From positions 1-5,372 of the forward strand of contig CAIXSC010000067.1 in assembly GCA_903921945.1 (NCBI GenBank): a DNA stretch of 5,372 nt, given 5' to 3'. Shown here piece after piece: positions 4,879 to 5,372 of this stretch (position 1 is its first letter; every line of letters begins with the position of its first letter). This DNA is from an uncultured Planctomycetaceae bacterium (lineage in GTDB: Bacteria > Planctomycetota > Planctomycetia > Pirellulales > Pirellulaceae). The position numbers were made by a program, and so were the translations under genes. Below the pieces are notes generated by a model. It was not told the DNA's origin, did no database searches, and saw only the letters and a list, made by a program, of their open reading frames with translations.

Positions 4879-5372
4879 ATGGCCATGCAGTCTCGGGATT
4901 CTCACAGCCGTCGCCATTCGGGGTCCCGTCGCGAAAGCCTTCTTCGCAGGTTGATTGCGACCGCGGCGCGCTTCGGTCGAGGAAACCGGCCGGGGCAAGC
5001 ATGGCGGTCGACAGCGTTCGAGCGGCTTGGTGACCGTCGAGTGCTCGCAGCGGAAGTGATGACCGACCTGCAGGATTATTCGCCCGGCCAGACGGCGCTG
5101 ATCACCGCTTGGAACAGCGATCGAGCGGGACTTGATTTTGGGGCTGGCGAGCGTATCCGTTTTCAAGTCACGCGGACGGACGGAGTCGCCGACGCGCCGC
5201 AGGGAAATCTGCCTTGGTATGTGACCGATGGCGTCGGTGGATTCGCAGGCCATTACGTCGATGGCAATGGGGATGGCACGCTCGATTACGGCGTGTTTCC
5301 TGACACGGACGGCGTCGTCAACGGGGCCGTGAGCACGACCTGGTATGTCGAGCCGCAATACGGGAATTCGAC
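4879..5372 (+). CDS. LEPR-XLL type secreted/surface protein, N-terminal part (gene runs off the right edge)
   Basis: The frame from the ATG at 4879 stays open for 164 codons to the window end, so the 3' part is missing. Residues 1-45 are very rich in Arg and Ser. Residues 47-58, FERLGDRRVLAA, match the planctomycete LEPR-XLL type N-terminal motif (usual form like FExLEDRRLLAA), found just before the mature part of many large planctomycete exported proteins. From residue 59 an Ig-like extracellular domain begins: EVMTDLQDYSPGQTALI, then GERIRFQVTRTDG, LPWYVTDG and STTWYVEP. Such domains are, from memory, repeated at the start of very long planctomycete proteins. DGNGDGTLD at 128-136 resembles the first part of an EF-hand or dockerin calcium loop but lacks the acidic residue at position 12. 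The protein probably acts outside the cytoplasm as a structural or adhesive component; this is inference. Gly51 replaces the usual Glu of the motif. Confidence 0.85.
   Translation, partial: MAMQSRDSHSRRHSGSRRESLLRRLIATAARFGRGNRPGQAWRSTAFERLGDRRVLAAEVMTDLQDYSPGQTALITAWNSDRAGLDFGAGERIRFQVTRTDGVADAPQGNLPWYVTDGVGGFAGHYVDGNGDGTLDYGVFPDTDGVVNGAVSTTWYVEPQYGNS

Noticed and set aside
4654..5358. Minus-strand open frame of 234 codons at the right end
   Set aside because: It lies antisense to the LEPR-XLL gene, whose frame has a clear motif and domain. The minus translation shows no recognisable domain, and its C-terminal part crosses the intergenic hairpin region.
1..5372. CRISPR array, insertion sequence, toxin-antitoxin or other defence system
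   Set aside because: I found no regularly spaced repeats, no transposase motifs or terminal inverted repeats, and no recognisable defence genes in either strand.

Overview
The window is GC-rich bacterial DNA and most likely comes from a planctomycete of the Pirellulales type. That rests on three things. The gene at the right edge begins with a recognisable variant of the LEPR-XLL type N-terminal motif (FERLGDRRVLAA), which is typical of planctomycete secreted and surface proteins, followed by the start of a DYSPGQTALI Ig-like domain. The S41 peptidase and TIM-barrel epimerase resemble planctomycete forms. Shine-Dalgarno signals are weak or absent at several starts. The assignment is by recognition only; no search was run.

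Layout: (1) At the left edge, on the minus strand, is the 5' end of a gene encoding a membrane-anchored or secreted protein (124 down to 1). (2) Divergent from it is a plus-strand pair: a polytopic membrane protein of unknown function (304-1710) and a C-terminal processing peptidase of family S41 (1719-3113). They are 8 bases apart and the peptidase ribosome binding site overlaps the upstream stop codon, so they look like a translationally coupled operon. (3) A 99-base spacer with a duplicated GCGGAGCGGCGATGG module separates the peptidase from a convergent minus-strand gene for a 130-residue single-pass membrane protein with a disordered N-terminal half (3605-3213). (4) A 234-base divergent intergenic region with overlapping, mutually exclusive hairpins lies before a plus-strand sugar phosphate isomerase/epimerase-type TIM-barrel protein (3840-4673). 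(5) A 205-base intergenic region with two hairpins, the first a weak terminator candidate, leads to the 5' part of the LEPR-XLL surface protein gene (4879 to the right edge).

The genes do not form one obvious pathway. The membrane protein and the peptidase probably act together at the cytoplasmic membrane, since peptidases of this family trim or degrade periplasmic and membrane-associated proteins. The epimerase is a cytoplasmic carbohydrate enzyme of unknown substrate. The last gene starts a secreted, probably multidomain protein. I saw no CRISPR array, tRNA, rRNA, insertion sequence or recognisable defence system. The most worthwhile leads are the uncharacterised membrane protein coupled to the protease, the acidic insert near the end of the protease, and the surface protein cut by the window edge.
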